Notes: generated by a model not told the origin, from the sequence alone. A stretch of 64,000 nt of DNA from Nocardioides guangzhouensis (GCF_004519545.1 NZ_SDKM01000008.1:86550-150549); one strand, 5' to 3'; positions 37,061 through 48,172 are shown, counted from the stretch's first letter. A program made the numbers and translations.

Positions 37061-37428
37061 GCGCCGCGACGGCCGAGCAGGTCGACGACGAGCTCTGGTC
37101 GGCGATTGGGGACCCGACCCGGCGGCGGATGCTCGACCTGCTGCTGGCCGACGGCGCCGGCACCGCGTCCTCGCTGGGCCGGCAGCTGCCGGTGACCCGG
37201 CAGGCGGTGGCCAAGCACCTGGGCGTCCTCGACCGGGTCGGCCTGGTCACGGCGACGCCGGCGGGGCGCGAGAAGCGCTACCGGGTCGACGAGGCGCAGC
37301 TGGCCCGCGCGGCCGCGCAGCTCGAGTCGGTGGGCTCGACCTGGGACGCCCGGCTGCGCCGGATCAAGCGCCTGGCCGAGGCGATCCAGCGCCGTCAGGA
37401 CCAGCAGGACCGGGAACAGCAGACCTAG
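37057..37428 (+). CDS. ArsR family repressor
   Basis: A 123-residue winged-helix protein: WSAIGDPTRRRMLDLLLADG, SSLGRQLPVTRQAVAKHLGV (recognition helix) and RVGLVTATPAGREKRYRV (wing). No metal-binding Cys motif is present, consistent with the SRPBCC-associated subgroup. The GTG start overlaps the preceding stop. It most likely represses its own operon through the two palindromes at 36527 and 36573. Confidence 0.9.
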   Translation: MSAATAEQVDDELWSAIGDPTRRRMLDLLLADGAGTASSLGRQLPVTRQAVAKHLGVLDRVGLVTATPAGREKRYRVDEAQLARAAAQLESVGSTWDARLRRIKRLAEAIQRRQDQQDREQQT

Positions 37429-37455
37429 CGAGCGAACACGACGAAGGAGAGAGCA

Positions 37456-37899
37456 ATGGTGGACATTCTGCACAGGGTCGGGGTCAAGGACGCGACACCG
37501 AAGCAGGTGTACGACGTGCTGACCACGATCGACGGCCTGGCCGGCTGGTGGACCGACGACACGAAGGGGAGCACCGACGTCGGCGGGGTGATCGAGTTCC
37601 GGTTCCCGCCGGGCGGGTTCGACATGGAGGTCGTCGACCAGCGTCCCTCGGAGCGGGTCACCTGGAAGGTCGTCGACGGCCCCGAGGAGTGGGTCGGGAC
37701 CACGATCGACTGGGACCTGCGCCAGGACGGCGACTACACGATCGTGATGTTCGGGCACCGCGGCTGGAAGGAGCCGGTCGAGTTCATGCACCACTGCAGC
37801 ACCAAGTGGGCGACGTACCTCATGAGCCTGAAGTCGCTCGTCGAGACCGGCGTCGGCGCCCCGGCGCCCCGGGACGTGCACGTGGCCTACCCGGACTGA
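37456..37899 (+). CDS. Second SRPBCC protein of the ArsR operon
   Basis: A 147-residue SRPBCC protein (DILHRVGVKDATPKQVYDVL, LAGWWTDDTKGSTDVGGVIE, GTTIDWDLRQDGDYTIVMF). It differs clearly from the protein two genes upstream but has the same fold. AAGGAGAG lies before the ATG. The intergenic space of 27 bases and the strong terminator after it mark the end of the operon. Confidence 0.88.
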   Translation: MVDILHRVGVKDATPKQVYDVLTTIDGLAGWWTDDTKGSTDVGGVIEFRFPPGGFDMEVVDQRPSERVTWKVVDGPEEWVGTTIDWDLRQDGDYTIVMFGHRGWKEPVEFMHHCSTKWATYLMSLKSLVETGVGAPAPRDVHVAYPD

Positions 37900-37913
37900 A
37901 CCCGCGACACGTC

Positions 37914-37949
37914 GGTCGGGCCCTCCAGGAACAAGGGGAGGGCCCGACC
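37914..37949 (+). terminator. Terminator of the SRPBCC/ArsR operon
   Basis: GGTCGGGCCCTCC and its exact complement form a 13-bp stem around a 10-base loop, 14 bases after the last stop. Confidence 0.88.
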
Positions 37950-37984
37950 GTCCCCGTCAGGGGGCGGGATCACCAGTAGTTGAC

Positions 37985-37998
37985 ATAATGCACGTTAT
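37985..37998. promoter_or_regulatory. AT-rich imperfect palindrome
   Basis: ATAATGCACGTTAT (ATAAnGnnCnTTAT) stands out in this GC-rich DNA and is preceded by TTGAC. It lies between two terminators with no start codon near on either strand, so no target is clear. It could be a relict operator or promoter. Confidence 0.3.
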
Positions 37999-38013
37999 CG
38001 GAACGGAACTCAC

Positions 38014-38034
38014 GCCTGGAGGGCTCCTCCAGGC
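38014..38034 (-). terminator. Terminator behind the UvrA-like gene
   Basis: GCCTGGAGG and CCTCCAGGC form a perfect 9-bp stem around a 3-base loop, 9 bases past the stop of the minus-strand ATPase gene. Confidence 0.72.
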
Positions 38035-38043
38035 GGCGGCTGC

Positions 38044-40404
<2,361 letters not shown>

Positions 40405-40438
40405 GCGGCTCCCCCTGTCGTGCGACTCGTGGACTCCC

Positions 40439-40849
40439 TCACCTGACCTCCTGGATCCGGACCATGTTGCCGGCGGGGTCGCGGACGGCGCAGTCGCGCA
40501 CGCCGTACGGCTGGTCGATCGGCTCCTGGACGATCTCGACGTCACTGGCCTGCAGCTTCTCGAAGGTGCCGTCGAGGTCCCTGGTCGCGAGCAGGACGCT
40601 GGCGTAGGTGCCCTTGGCCATCATCTCGTTGATGGTGCGGCGCTCGTCGTCGGTGATGCCCGGGTCGACGCCGGGCGGGTGCAGCACGATGCTGGTGCCC
40701 GGCTGGTCGGGCGGACCGACGGTGAGCCAGCGCATGCCCTGGTAGCCGACGTCGAGGCGGAGCTCGAAGCCGAGCGTGTCGCGGTAGAAGGCGAGGGCCG
40801 CCTCCGGGTCGTCCTGCGGGAGGAAGCTCGAGTGAATGGTGATGTCCAT
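40439..40849 (-). CDS. VOC family protein (glyoxalase-like)
   Basis: A 136-residue VOC protein with two beta-alpha-beta-beta-beta units: DPEAALAFYRDTLGFELRLD and VLLATRDLDGTFEKLQA, then RDCAVRDPAGNMVRIQE with the last metal-side Glu. The chosen ATG has TAGGTT 7 nt upstream (leaderless), inside the end of the AraC gene. VOC proteins next to AraC regulators are common resistance or isomerase modules; substrate unknown. Confidence 0.88.
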   Translation of the reverse strand: MDITIHSSFLPQDDPEAALAFYRDTLGFELRLDVGYQGMRWLTVGPPDQPGTSIVLHPPGVDPGITDDERRTINEMMAKGTYASVLLATRDLDGTFEKLQASDVEIVQEPIDQPYGVRDCAVRDPAGNMVRIQEVR

Positions 40850-40859
40850 GGCCCTCAAC

Positions 40860-41303
40860 CTAGGGGCGGCTCGTCGCCGGCGCTTCTCGATTCCTGACCG
40901 GTCGGGTGACCTTCTTCGTCTCGCACGACGGCATCTCCTCGGTCCGGTCCGCCATCTGCCTCCGGTACGCGCTCGGCGGCATCCCGACCAGCTCGGTGAA
41001 GCGGGTGCTGAACGTGCCCAGGGACTGGCAGCCGACCGCGAAGCAGACGTCGGTGACGCTGAGGTCGCCGCGCCGCAGCAGCGCCATCGCCCGTTCGATC
41101 CGGCGGGTCATCAGGTAGCCGTACGGCGACTCGCCGTACGCCCGCTTGAACTCGCGGCTCAGGTGCCCGGCGGACATGTGCACCCCGCGCGCCAGCGCCT
41201 CGACGTCCAGCGGCTGGGCGTACTCGCGGTCGATCCGGTCCCGCACCCGCCGCAGCCGCGCCAGGTCGCGCAGGTGGTCGGCCTCCGCGGGTCTGCTGGT
41301 CAC
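40860..41303 (-). CDS. AraC family regulator, HTH only
   Basis: A 147-residue protein consisting almost entirely of the double HTH: IDREYAQPLDVEALARGVHM, LSREFKRAYGESPYGYLMTR and GDLSVTDVCFAVGCQSLGTF then STRFTELVGMPPSAYR. There is no ligand-binding N-terminal domain. It starts with GTG. It probably controls the VOC gene that follows 10 bp later, and perhaps the UvrA-like gene. Confidence 0.9.
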   Translation of the reverse strand: MTSRPAEADHLRDLARLRRVRDRIDREYAQPLDVEALARGVHMSAGHLSREFKRAYGESPYGYLMTRRIERAMALLRRGDLSVTDVCFAVGCQSLGTFSTRFTELVGMPPSAYRRQMADRTEEMPSCETKKVTRPVRNREAPATSRP

Positions 41304-41343
41304 GCCCTGATCATTTCACGTCGCGGGCGGTCCCCCAACACCG

Positions 41344-42291
41344 TCAGCCGGAGAACCGGTCCAGCGCCGCGACCAGGCGCTCGACTGAGTCGTCCCCCGG
41401 ACCGTGGGCGTCGGCCTCGACCACGTCGAGCGTCGCGTTCGGCAGCCGGCGGACGATCTCGTACGCCGGCCGGAGGGGTGAGGCGATGTCGAGGCGCCCG
41501 CGCAGGAAGTACGCCGGGACGTGCGCGATGCGCCCGAGGCGGCTGGTGATCTCGTCGTCGGCCTGGAACGCGTGGCTCCCGAAGTAGTGCGTGACCAGGC
41601 GCGCGAACCCCAGCCGAAGCCGCGGGTCCGCGGACCGCGGGTGCTCCCGGACCGGCCCGCTGAGCGTGGCGATGCGGTCCTCCCAGGCGCACCAGGCGCG
41701 GGCCGCCCGATCCGCGACCGCGGGGTCCGGCGAGCGGAGCTGCGCGTGCAGGACGGCCGGGATGTTCCCGCCCCGGGCGCTCGGCGGGAGCAGTCCGACC
41801 AGGTCGTCGAACTCCTCCGGGTAGACCTCCCCCATCGTGTGGGTCAGCCACCGGACGTCCGAGCTCCGCGTCGTCCCCACGGCCCACAGCACCAGCTCCG
41901 AGACCCGGTCGGGATGGTGCACGGCGTAGGTCAGGCCCAGTGTCGAGCCCCACGAACCACCGAACAGCAGCCACTGCTCGATGCCGAGCTGCCTCCTGAG
42001 CCGCTCCATGTCGGCCACGAGGTGGGCGGTCGTGTTGTTCTCGAGCGCGGCCAGGTCGTCGCAGGCGTTGGGCTTGCTCCGCCCGCAACCGCGCTGGTCG
42101 AACAGCACCACGCGGTAGCGGGACGGGTCGAAGAACTGGCGCCACCACGCGGTCGCCCCCGACCCGGGTCCGCCGTGCAGCACCACCGCGGGCTTGCCGA
42201 CCGGGTTGCCGCAGACCTCCCAGTACACCTCGTGCCCGTCACCGGTCGTCATCCGGCCGGAGTCGTAGGGCTCGACCCCTTGGTACGTCAC
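41344..42291 (-). CDS. pip: Proline iminopeptidase
   Basis: A 315-residue alpha/beta hydrolase of the S33 family: VVLHGGPGSGATAWWRQFFD (oxyanion), LFDQRGCGRSKPNACDDLAA, nucleophile Ser in FGGSWGSTLGLTYA, and His in ADAHGPGDDS. It removes N-terminal proline from peptides. The GTG start has TAGCGT 7 nt upstream (leaderless). The family's EED-type substrate pocket (WCAWEDRIATL) is kept. Confidence 0.92.
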   Translation of the reverse strand: MTYQGVEPYDSGRMTTGDGHEVYWEVCGNPVGKPAVVLHGGPGSGATAWWRQFFDPSRYRVVLFDQRGCGRSKPNACDDLAALENNTTAHLVADMERLRRQLGIEQWLLFGGSWGSTLGLTYAVHHPDRVSELVLWAVGTTRSSDVRWLTHTMGEVYPEEFDDLVGLLPPSARGGNIPAVLHAQLRSPDPAVADRAARAWCAWEDRIATLSGPVREHPRSADPRLRLGFARLVTHYFGSHAFQADDEITSRLGRIAHVPAYFLRGRLDIASPLRPAYEIVRRLPNATLDVVEADAHGPGDDSVERLVAALDRFSG

Positions 42292-42356
42292 GCGGCCGAC
42301 GCTACTCCCGGCGGGCGGGATCGGTGGTCGCCCGGCCGCAGGCGTGCCGCCCGCGC

Positions 42357-42968
42357 TCAGCCCGGCAGCAGACCGGTGGCCACGAACGCCCGGTGGTAGA
42401 TCTCCCGGACGACCTGCTCCTTGCGGGCGTTGTACTGCATGGTGTGCTCGCCACGCGCCGTCGCGTCGGCGGCCGCCTGCTGCTTGGTCGCCGCGTAGCG
42501 TGCCCGCTCGTCGGGGTGGGCGCGCAGCCAGTCGCGGAAGATCCGGTGTCGGACCGGCTCCGGGCTGTCGAAGCCGAAGACGTGCAGGTTGCAGGAAGGG
42601 CCCTCGGCGCGCAGCACCCGGTGTTCCCACCACCACGGTTCGCGGACCCGGAGGTGGAAGCCGGCCGACTCCAGCGCCGGCACGTACGCCGCCTCGTCGC
42701 CCGGGTCCGCGACCGTCAGGTCGACGTCGATCACCGGCTTGGCCGGCAACCCGGGCACCGCCGTGGAGCCGACGTGCTCGACCTGGATCGCGCGGAAGCC
42801 GAGCGCGTCGCGGATCCGGGCCGCCAACCCCTCGAACCACTGCGGCCACGCCGGGTCGGCCTCCACGACCTCGACGTGGGCGCGTGGCGTGGCGCCTCCG
42901 ACCCAGGGGGACTCGCCGGGCGGCGGTGGGCTCTCGGCCAACGACACGATCTGCTCACGAGTAGGCAC
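42357..42968 (-). CDS. GrpB/DUF159-like nucleotidyltransferase-fold protein (GrpB family)
   Basis: A 203-residue GrpB-family protein (not the chaperone GrpE): VEVVEADPAWPQWFEGLAAR, QVEHVGSTAVPGLPAKPVID with the GS and Asp of the nucleotidyltransferase fold, and FRDWLRAHPDERARYAATKQ. Members add nucleotides to unknown targets; some are fused to CoaE. The GTG start has TAGGGT 6 nt upstream (leaderless). Confidence 0.88.
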   Translation of the reverse strand: MPTREQIVSLAESPPPPGESPWVGGATPRAHVEVVEADPAWPQWFEGLAARIRDALGFRAIQVEHVGSTAVPGLPAKPVIDVDLTVADPGDEAAYVPALESAGFHLRVREPWWWEHRVLRAEGPSCNLHVFGFDSPEPVRHRIFRDWLRAHPDERARYAATKQQAAADATARGEHTMQYNARKEQVVREIYHRAFVATGLLPG

Positions 42969-42977
42969 CGGCCCACC

Positions 42978-43538
42978 CTAGGACGTCCGGCCCGACCACT
43001 CGCGCGCGAGCATGCCGTAGGTGTAGCCGTCCACCCAGCCGAGGTCGTCGTGCCACGAGTCCTCGACGCCGTGCTGCTCGCGGCGCATCCCGATCTTCTC
43101 CAGGATCCGCACCGAGGCGAGGTTGTCGGCGAAGCAGCCGGCGGTGATCCGGCGGACGCCGAGCTCCCCGAACGCGTGGTCGACGACCGCGGTGACTGCC
43201 TCGGTGGCGTAGCCGTGACCGGCGTACGCCGGGTCGAAGGTGTAGCCGAGGTCGGCCTCGGTGCGCTCCGGCATCGCCGGCTGGCCCATGCCGTCGACGA
43301 CCGACAGCGACACCGTGCCGATGAGGACGCCCTCGAGCACCGCGGCCACACTGTGGTCGTGCGGGTCGTCGGCCGCGGCGCGCCAGGCGGCCCGCAGCCC
43401 GTCGGGGTCGACCTCGGTGCGCAGCAGCCAGCGCACCACGTCGGGGTGGTTGCGGTAGGCCAGGATCCGGTCGACGTCCTCCTCGCGCACCGGACGCAGC
43501 TCGAGCCGCTCGGTGCGCAGCGACGGGCGATCGGTCAT
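42978..43538 (-). CDS. GNAT acetyltransferase (RimJ/RimL type)
   Basis: A 186-residue acetyltransferase: RTERLELRPVREEDVDRILA, DLGYTFDPAYAGHGYATEAV (acetyl-CoA pyrophosphate loop) and NLASVRILEKIGMRREQHGV. Target protein or small molecule unknown. Its ATG overlaps the stop of the upstream DinB gene by 4 nt, so they are coupled. Confidence 0.92.
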   Translation of the reverse strand: MTDRPSLRTERLELRPVREEDVDRILAYRNHPDVVRWLLRTEVDPDGLRAAWRAAADDPHDHSVAAVLEGVLIGTVSLSVVDGMGQPAMPERTEADLGYTFDPAYAGHGYATEAVTAVVDHAFGELGVRRITAGCFADNLASVRILEKIGMRREQHGVEDSWHDDLGWVDGYTYGMLAREWSGRTS

Positions 43539-44344
43539 GCCCGGCTCTCCAGGATCGCCAGGTCACGCTCGGCGAACCCCCGGTGCGCGCGCTCCTCGTT
43601 GACGATCGCGCGCAGACAGCGGCGCACGTCGTACGTGCCGGCCTCGGGGTAGCCCGGGCCGGTGACCACGGTCTGGCCGTCGAGGTAGTCGTCGGTGAGC
43701 CGGTCGATCACCTCCCCGACGATCGCCATGCGGTGCTCGCGCAGCGCCAGCACCTCGTCGAGCGTGGGACGCGCGTCCGGGTCGTAGGGAACGCCGGGGA
43801 CCCGGCCCATCTCGGAGTGCGGCAGGTCCAGCGGGTCGTACGGCGCGGCGTCGCCGAGCAGGGCGCGCCGGACCCAGGCGTCGGTGGCGAACACGAGGTG
43901 CCGCAGCGTCTCGACGAAGGAGTACTCGTCGTCGACCCGCTCGTGCAGCAGGTCGGGGGGCAGCCGGCGCGCACGCTCGACGGTCCCGGCCCAACCGCGC
44001 AGCACCACCGGCCACGCCTCGCGGTAGCCGTCGGCGTCGGTGGGCCGGAGCTTGCGGCGGTCGGGGTCCCGGCGGTCGAGCTCGGCCTCGACGAACGGGG
44101 CGACGTCGACCCCGTTGACGAGGAGGCGCTCGACCTCGCCGTTGACCAGCAGGGTGTCGAACGACCCGTCGATCTCGACCTCGTCCCCCCAGGCGCCACG
44201 GATGTGCGCACCCGTGAGGTGCACGTTGCGCAGCCACGCGTCGGCCAGGTCGACGTCGTCGAACCGCGCGCGGCGCAGGTCCACGCCCTCGAACCGTGAC
44301 CCGGACAGGTCCTGCCCCGTGTGCTCCACCATGCGGGCCAGCAT
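43535..44344 (-). CDS. DinB-family protein with N-terminal pentapeptide-like repeats
   Basis: A 269-residue protein. Residues ~10-45 contain pentapeptide-like A/DLxxx units (DLSGSRFEGVDLRRARFDDV), followed by a beta segment. The C-terminal half is a DinB four-helix domain with histidines in ETLRHLVFATDAW, LREHRMAIVGEVI and NEERAHRGFAERD that can bind metal. Such proteins may be thiol-dependent transferases. Starts at 44344 or 44332 are both possible; neither has a ribosome binding site. Confidence 0.82.
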   Translation of the reverse strand: MLARMVEHTGQDLSGSRFEGVDLRRARFDDVDLADAWLRNVHLTGAHIRGAWGDEVEIDGSFDTLLVNGEVERLLVNGVDVAPFVEAELDRRDPDRRKLRPTDADGYREAWPVVLRGWAGTVERARRLPPDLLHERVDDEYSFVETLRHLVFATDAWVRRALLGDAAPYDPLDLPHSEMGRVPGVPYDPDARPTLDEVLALREHRMAIVGEVIDRLTDDYLDGQTVVTGPGYPEAGTYDVRRCLRAIVNEERAHRGFAERDLAILESRA

Positions 44345-44509
44345 GCCAGCGCGCACCGACAGCCGTCGCCCGGGTTTCCCGCGCCGGCGCTGCCGATGAG
44401 AACTGTCGGTGGTGCCGGTCAGAGTGGTATCAGCGGCCGCGAGCGGCGCTCTTCGAAGACAGAGGCAACACCAAGAGCCGGAAGCACACCAGGGGAAGGA
44501 GGCAGGACC

Positions 44510-44668
44510 ATGTGGGACACCGTCGAGACCATCACCACCCACCTGTCGCACGACCTGCCGTGCCCCCGGTGCGGCCACGCGGCGCACACGTTCCTGTCGT
44601 GCAGCGACTCCTGCGCCTGCGTCCCGCCGCCGGTCCCCGGCAGCATCCCGCTCCACTCCGCCGCCTGA
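44510..44668 (+). CDS. Tiny Cys/His-rich protein, copy 1
   Basis: A 52-residue protein starting MWDTVETITTHLSHD. Potential zinc ligands are Cys18, Cys21, His23, His26, Cys31, Cys35 and Cys37 (PCPRCGHAAHTFLSC, then SDSCACVP). AAGGAGG lies 8 nt before the ATG, a strong translation signal. The same ligand spacing and opening motif occur in the gene 263 bp downstream, so this is a real gene family. I do not recognise it; a small zinc-binding protein is inferred. Confidence 0.78.
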   Translation: MWDTVETITTHLSHDLPCPRCGHAAHTFLSCSDSCACVPPPVPGSIPLHSAA

Positions 44669-44930
44669 CCCCGTGCCCCGGCTGGCGCCAGGCCGGCCGC
44701 CCGCCCGGCGCTGATCGGCGTCCTCCGGTAGGCCGTCCGCGCTCCCCCGCCGGGCCGCCCAGCCGGGCCAGGCCTTTCGGAAAGTGATGGTTCCCATCCT
44801 CCTCCCGGGTCATTCCGGCTGGTCCATACGGGCCAAAACCGGCGTGTGCGCGTCACGTCCGCCGCAAACGGGTGTCTCTGGTACGTGAGCCCCGGGTCGG
44901 CCCGGGGAGACAGCCAGGAAGGTCAGCACC

Positions 44931-45077
44931 ATGTGGGACACCGTCGACACCAGCGGGACGCACCTCTCGCACGACATGCCCTGCACGGACTGCGGGCACG
45001 CCGCGCACACCTACCTGGCCTGCTCGGACACCTGTGACTGCGTGCCGACCGCGCTGCGCGCCCCGGTCCACGCCTGA
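44931..45077 (+). CDS. Tiny Cys/His-rich protein, copy 2
   Basis: A 48-residue paralog starting MWDTVDTSGTHLSHD, with all seven Cys/His at identical positions (PCTDCGHAAHTYLAC, then SDTCDCVP). GGAAGG lies before the ATG and the upstream 30 bases resemble those of copy 1, so the duplication includes the ribosome binding site. The substitutions between copies spare every Cys and His. Function unknown. Confidence 0.78.
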   Translation: MWDTVDTSGTHLSHDMPCTDCGHAAHTYLACSDTCDCVPTALRAPVHA

Positions 45078-45103
45078 ACGGCCGTCATCCGACGCGACCG
45101 CGT

Positions 45104-45128
45104 CTGACCCGTCGAGGGACCGGGTCAG
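45104..45128. terminator. Possible bidirectional terminator
   Basis: CTGACCC and GGGTCAG (7-bp stem, 11-base loop) lie between the convergent tiny gene and the glucosidase gene; the right arm overlaps the glucosidase stop codon. Confidence 0.45.
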
Positions 45129-46810
45129 CCTCGGAGCGCATAGATGCGGGCGTCCCAGCCGGCCCAGGTCGTCGCGGACCCGTCGTACGTCGCGGGCGTG
45201 CCGGGCAGGTTGCCGAGCAGCAGCTCCGCGCCGTACCACTCCTCGAGTCGTAGGTCGCGTGGCTCGCGCCCGGCGTTGACGACGACCAGCAGCCGCTCGC
45301 CGTCGCCGGTGCGGGTGTAGGCCCACAGCACCGGGTCGTCCTCCAGCAGCGCGGCGAACCCGCCGGTCGCGAGCGCGGGACGCTCGCGGCGCAGCCGGAT
45401 CAGAGCGCGGTAGTGCGCGAACACCGACGCCGGGTCCTCGACCTGCGCGGCCGCGTTCAGCCAACCGTGGTTGGGGTTCACCTCGATCCAGGGCAGCCCG
45501 GTGGTGAACCCGGCCTGCTGCGAGGCGTCCCACTGCATCGGGGTGCGCGCGTTGTCGCGGCCCATCACCGCCATCCCGGCCAGCGCCGCGGTCGCGTCAC
45601 CGCCGGCGGCGACCACGGTCGCGTGGTAGTTGACCGCCTCGACGTCGCGGTGCTGCTCGGGGGAGGCGAACGGGAAGTTGGTCATCCCGAGCTCCTCCCC
45701 CTGGTAGACGTACGGCGTGCCGCGCAACCCGTGCAGCACGGTCGCGATCGCCTTCGCCGAGGCCAGCCACCAGTCCGGGTGGTCGTCGCCGAACCGGGAC
45801 ACCGCCCGCGGCTGGTCGTGGTTGTTCCAGTAGAGGCTGTTCCAGCCGACGTCGGCGAGGCCCTCCTGCCAGCGGAACAGCGACCGCTTCAGCGCGAGCT
45901 GGTCGAGCCCGACCGGCTGGAACTTGTCGTGCCGGTCCTGGTCGAGCATGACGTGCTCGAACTGGAAGACCATGTCGACCTCGGCCCGGTCCGGGTCGGT
46001 GTAGAGGCGGGCCTGCTCGAGGGTGACGCCGGGCATCTCCCCGACGGTGAGGAACTGCCCGTCGCGGCCGGCGAACACCTCGCGGTGCATCTCGGCGAGG
46101 AACTCGTGCACCCGCGGACCGTCGGCGTACAGGTCGAAGGCGCTGACCACGTCTCGGCCGGGCACCGGCGGCGCGTCCGGCAGGCCCTCGGCCTTGGAGA
46201 TGAAGTTGATGACGTCCATCCGGAACCCGTCGACGCCCCGGTCGAGCCACCAGTTCATCATCGCGTGCACGGCGGCGCGGACCTCGGGGTTCTCCCAGTT
46301 CAGGTCCGGCTGCTTGCGGTCGAACAGGTGGAGGTAGTACTGCCCGGTCGGCTCGTCGAACGTCCAGGCGGGGCCGGAGAACGCCGACCCCCAGTTGTTC
46401 GGGGCGCGGCCGTCGCGCGGGTCCCGCCAGAGGTACCAGTCGCGCTTCGGGTTGTCCCGCGACGACCGCGACTCCACGAACCACGCGTGCTCGTCGGAGG
46501 TGTGGTTGACGACCAGGTCCATGACCAGCTTGATGCCGCGATCGTGCAGCCCCGCGACCAGGTCGTCGAGGTCCGCGAGGGTCCCGAAGAGCGGGTCGAT
46601 GTCCTGGTAGTCGCTGATGTCGTAGCCGTTGTCGGCCATCGGCGATCGGTAGACCGGCGACAACCAGAGCACGTCCACGCCGAGCAGCGCGAGATGGTCG
46701 AGGCGGTCGATGACTCCCCGGAGGTCACCGATCCCGTCGCCGTCGGAGTCCGCGAAGCTGCGCGGGTAGACCTGGTAGACGACCGCCGATTGCCACCACG
46801 TGTCAGTCAC
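45125..46810 (-). CDS. GH13 oligo-1,6-glucosidase
   Basis: A 561-residue GH13 glucosidase. The nucleophile is Asp199 in GFRMDV, acid/base Glu258 in VGEMPG, and Asp332 in WNNHDQPRAV. The residue after the nucleophile is Val, which in this subfamily goes with alpha-1,6 linkage preference (isomaltose type) rather than alpha-1,4. It would release glucose from isomalto-oligosaccharides or dextrins in the cytoplasm. The start is GTG, without a clear ribosome binding site. No sugar transporter or regulator is adjacent. Confidence 0.92.
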   Translation of the reverse strand: MTDTWWQSAVVYQVYPRSFADSDGDGIGDLRGVIDRLDHLALLGVDVLWLSPVYRSPMADNGYDISDYQDIDPLFGTLADLDDLVAGLHDRGIKLVMDLVVNHTSDEHAWFVESRSSRDNPKRDWYLWRDPRDGRAPNNWGSAFSGPAWTFDEPTGQYYLHLFDRKQPDLNWENPEVRAAVHAMMNWWLDRGVDGFRMDVINFISKAEGLPDAPPVPGRDVVSAFDLYADGPRVHEFLAEMHREVFAGRDGQFLTVGEMPGVTLEQARLYTDPDRAEVDMVFQFEHVMLDQDRHDKFQPVGLDQLALKRSLFRWQEGLADVGWNSLYWNNHDQPRAVSRFGDDHPDWWLASAKAIATVLHGLRGTPYVYQGEELGMTNFPFASPEQHRDVEAVNYHATVVAAGGDATAALAGMAVMGRDNARTPMQWDASQQAGFTTGLPWIEVNPNHGWLNAAAQVEDPASVFAHYRALIRLRRERPALATGGFAALLEDDPVLWAYTRTGDGERLLVVVNAGREPRDLRLEEWYGAELLLGNLPGTPATYDGSATTWAGWDARIYALRG

Positions 46811-46870
46811 GCGCGCCAGTCTCCACCACCGCCGGTACGACGACCAGTCACCGACCGGGCAGCGGACCGC

Positions 46871-48172
46871 TCAGCTGCCCCAGCCCGGACGCAGCGGCAC
46901 CTGGGCGTCGCCGTCCGGCCCGACCTTGACCGCGAGGACCTGGTGCAGCTGGATCTCGTTGCGCTCGAAACCCACCCGCGACCCGGCCATGTAGAGGCCC
47001 CACACCCGGGCGGTGCCCTCGCCGACCTCGGCCACGCAGGCATCCCAGTTCTCGACGAGGTTGCGGCACCAGTCACGCAGGGTCAGCGCGTAGTGCTCGC
47101 GCAGGTTCTCCTCGTGCCGCACCTCGAACCCGATGTCCTGGATCGCGGTGATGATGTTGCCGGAGCCGGTGAGCTCGCCGTCGGGGAAGACGTAGCGGTC
47201 AATGAACTGCCCGACGTTGACCTTGCGGTTCGTCGGCCGGGTGATGCAGTGGTTGAGCAGCCGCCCGCCGTCGCGGAGCCGGTCCTGGAGGAACCCGAAG
47301 TACGCCGGGTACTCCTTGCGGCCGATGTGCTCGGTCAGCCCGATCGAGCTGACCGCGTCGAAGCCGGACTCGGTGACGTCGCGGTAGTCGGCGTGCCGGA
47401 CCTCGGCCCGGTCGCCGAGGCCCTCGCGCTCGATCGCCGCCTGCGCCCACGCGGCCTGCTCCTTCGACAGGGTCACCCCGAGCGCGGTCACGCCGTACTC
47501 CCTGACCGCGTGGCGGACCATGCCGCCCCACCCGCAGCCGACGTCGAGCAGCCGCATGCCGGGCTCCAGGCCGAGCTTGCGGGCAACCAGGTCGTACTTG
47601 TCGGCCTGGGCCTCCTCCAGCGAGGCGTCCGGCTTGGGGTAGAGCGCGCAGGTGTAGGTCATGGATGGGCCGAGGACGTGCTCGTAGAAGGTGTTGGAGA
47701 CGTCGTAGTGGTGGCGGATCGCGTCCGCGTCACGGACCCGGGAGTGCCGCAGCCCCTCCATCGCCCGCCGCCAGCGCGGCAGGTGCTCCTGGGGCGGGGG
47801 CGGCGGGGGCTTGAGGTGCTCGAGGCCGAGCCCGCGGAGCAGCCGGATCGCCTCGCCGGGCGACACGTGCACCTTGATCTGGCCGAGCAGCCCGTTGATC
47901 AGGTCGTAGGGGTCGCCGGGATGCACGCCGGAGACCTGCAGGTCTCCGGTGACGTAGGCACGGGCCATGCCCAGGTCGCCGGGCGCGGTCAGCAGGTAGG
48001 ACAGCCCGCGCGGGGTGGCGAGGTGCAGGGTGATCTCCGCGTCCGACGGGCCGGCCGCGCTGCCGTCGTACGCCGTGAGCCGGAACGGGAGCCCCTCCGG
48101 GAGCACCGAGGTCAGCGCCTCGCCGACCGTCACACGTCGCTGTTGCTGGGTCCGCTGCTGGGTTGTCGTCAT
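46871..48172 (-). CDS. tmsB: TmsB-like fatty-acyl methyltransferase (10-methylene-forming)
   Basis: A 433-residue SAM-dependent methyltransferase of the cyclopropane synthase family. Motif I is LLDVGCGWGGMVRHAVREYG, preceded by IRHHYDVSNTFYEHVLGPSM and followed by SIGLTEHIGRKEYPAYFGFL. With the FAD enzyme upstream it matches the tmsA-tmsB pair that converts oleoyl phospholipid chains to 10-methylstearic (tuberculostearic) acid; TmsB adds the methylene. A Pro run (KPPPPPPQEHL) lies between the domains. The ATG overlaps the tmsA stop by 4 nt. Confidence 0.88.
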   Translation of the reverse strand: MTTTQQRTQQQRRVTVGEALTSVLPEGLPFRLTAYDGSAAGPSDAEITLHLATPRGLSYLLTAPGDLGMARAYVTGDLQVSGVHPGDPYDLINGLLGQIKVHVSPGEAIRLLRGLGLEHLKPPPPPPQEHLPRWRRAMEGLRHSRVRDADAIRHHYDVSNTFYEHVLGPSMTYTCALYPKPDASLEEAQADKYDLVARKLGLEPGMRLLDVGCGWGGMVRHAVREYGVTALGVTLSKEQAAWAQAAIEREGLGDRAEVRHADYRDVTESGFDAVSSIGLTEHIGRKEYPAYFGFLQDRLRDGGRLLNHCITRPTNRKVNVGQFIDRYVFPDGELTGSGNIITAIQDIGFEVRHEENLREHYALTLRDWCRNLVENWDACVAEVGEGTARVWGLYMAGSRVGFERNEIQLHQVLAVKVGPDGDAQVPLRPGWGS

